Positions 62,992 through 64,000 of a DNA stretch of 64,000 bases are shown here, piece after piece. Under the pieces are notes generated by a model. That model worked only from the letters and a program-made list of their open reading frames with translations. It did no database searches and was not told the origin of the DNA. The DNA comes from Tetraselmis striata (taxonomy: Eukaryota > Chlorophyta > Chlorodendrophyceae > Chlorodendrales > Chlorodendraceae): NCBI GenBank assembly GCA_006384855.1, contig VCJN01001031.1, forward strand, positions 1 through 64,000, read 5' to 3'. The position numbers and the translations under genes were made by a program. Numbering within the stretch: the first letter of the stretch is position 1; every line of letters begins with the position of its first letter.

Positions 62992-64000
62992 TTCCATCCC
63001 GGCCCAAAAAGTAGCCTACGGGATACGTAAAGGAAAGCGGGCGGGGTATTTGGCAGACAGATATGATAATCATGTTGCGTAAGCAGAAGGCGGAGGGAAG
63101 GTGTGTTACGGGCATAGACATGCAGCATATCGACATTTTTGAGGTTGGCATAGGGTTCCCATGAGTCGTGGGAATCGTCGTAGCCGGACCAATGCACAAG
63201 GAAAACTAAGCAGGGCCGCGGGCATGGTGTGGCGAGTGTTGGTCAATGCGGTGGTCGCGAATGGCATCGACGATATATTCGTCTTGCGGGGGCTCAATGC
63301 GGCCAGGTATGTCATCGGCGGGAGTGTCTGGGGATTCACAGCGGAGCAGGCGAGAGATGTGGAACACGGGGTGGCAGACCATGCTGGTGGGCAGGCGAAG
63401 TTGGTAGGCCTGCGAGGAAATTTTGCGGACGATCGGATACGGGCCGATGTAACGTGGCGGAATTTGCGAACTGGTTGGTTGCGGAGCAGGAGGTGTTGTG
63501 TGGAAAGCCACACTCTGTCGCCCTCGGTGAATTCGTCGGGACGAGTTTACGGTTGGCATATGCTATTTGGTATGCGTCGGCGAGTTTTAGTTCTTCTGTG
63601 ATTACGGCATGGGTATGTTGTATCCGTGGAACGATATCAATGTGATCGCGGGGTTGACCGGTTGAAACAAGAGGTGTGCGGGTGTAAGCGGGTTCATGCC
63701 GTAGCATGCCTCGAACGGGGTGCGTTTAATTGCGGAGTGATAGGCGTTGTTATAACTGAATTCGGCGAGAGACAAATTATTGAGCCATTCAGTGTGGTTT
63801 TGGTGCACGAAAGAGCGGAGGATTTGTTCAATGGTGCGGTGCGTACGTTCGGTTTGTCCGTCTGTTTGGGGGTGGTATGAGGAACTGATATTTAATTTCG
63901 TACGCAAAGAGCGGAACACATTTTGCCAGAAGGTCGAGGTGAAGCGGGGATCGCGGTCGGATATGATGGTGCGGCAAAGGCCGTGGTGGCGAAAATGTTA
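62992..64000 (-). mobile_element. Chromovirus copy 3, integrase end, runs off the window
   Basis: Matches copy 2 from its 3' LTR through the chromodomain and integrase core (63919-63602 keeps SSYHPQTDGQTERTHRTIEQ). Several one-base indels break the frame, for example around 63210, 63460 and 63545. The polymerase and gag parts would lie beyond position 64000. Confidence 0.85.

Noticed and set aside
1-64000. tRNA, rRNA or snRNA genes
   Set aside because: No sequence with convincing tRNA arms or rRNA cores was noticed by eye; a covariance-model scan would be needed to exclude small RNAs.

Overview
This window is nuclear DNA of a GC-rich green alga, most likely in the Chlamydomonadales/volvocine group. 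It has compact multi-exon genes with GTGCG/GTGAG-type splice donors and TGTAA motifs downstream of three recognisable host genes. It also holds many pure G or C runs of 18-31 bases, several satellites, and retroelements of kinds known from volvocine algae. The taxonomic call is an inference; no rRNA, tRNA or organellar gene was found.

Three host genes could be modelled exon by exon with consistent splice phases: an EIF1AD-type S1/OB-fold protein (5805-6761, +), a patatin-like lipid acyl hydrolase (9985-12974, -) and a large armadillo-like protein whose 5' end is not resolved (29371-35922, +). Several weaker host or transposon genes lie at 13.7-14.9, 46.6-47.2, 49.2-50.4 and 51.3-53.4 kb; the last has a BED-like finger and a Tudor-like domain.

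The rest is mostly mobile DNA. 0-5.6 kb: decayed LINE pieces in both orientations, with a tandemly duplicated ORF1-like segment. 13.3-16.2 kb: a composite terminal-inverted-repeat (TIR) element; a smaller relative (33806-34714) sits in an intron of the armadillo gene. 16.9-21.8 kb: tyrosine-recombinase (YR) retroelement remnants, ending in a 3.2 kb element with split direct repeats that carries gag and YR but no reverse transcriptase. 21.9-27.7 kb: an AT-richer Ty3/gypsy-type element with roughly 50 bp LTRs. 36.3-45.0 kb: a second split-repeat YR-type element that carries RT, RNase H and a methyltransferase-like domain but no gag or YR. Its last coding domain is cut by a 5.5 kb insertion flanked by a 10 bp duplication and filled with tandem repeats. 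54.0-64.0 kb (-): three chromovirus copies in tandem that share 376 bp LTRs.

Two themes stand out. First, the two YR-type elements look complementary in coding content and have the same end architecture. Second, a methyltransferase-like domain recurs in both Ty3/gypsy families, in the YR-type element, and possibly in a 593 bp satellite. Many element ORFs differ from their relatives by single-base indels or single stops, so decay and assembly error cannot be separated from the sequence alone.
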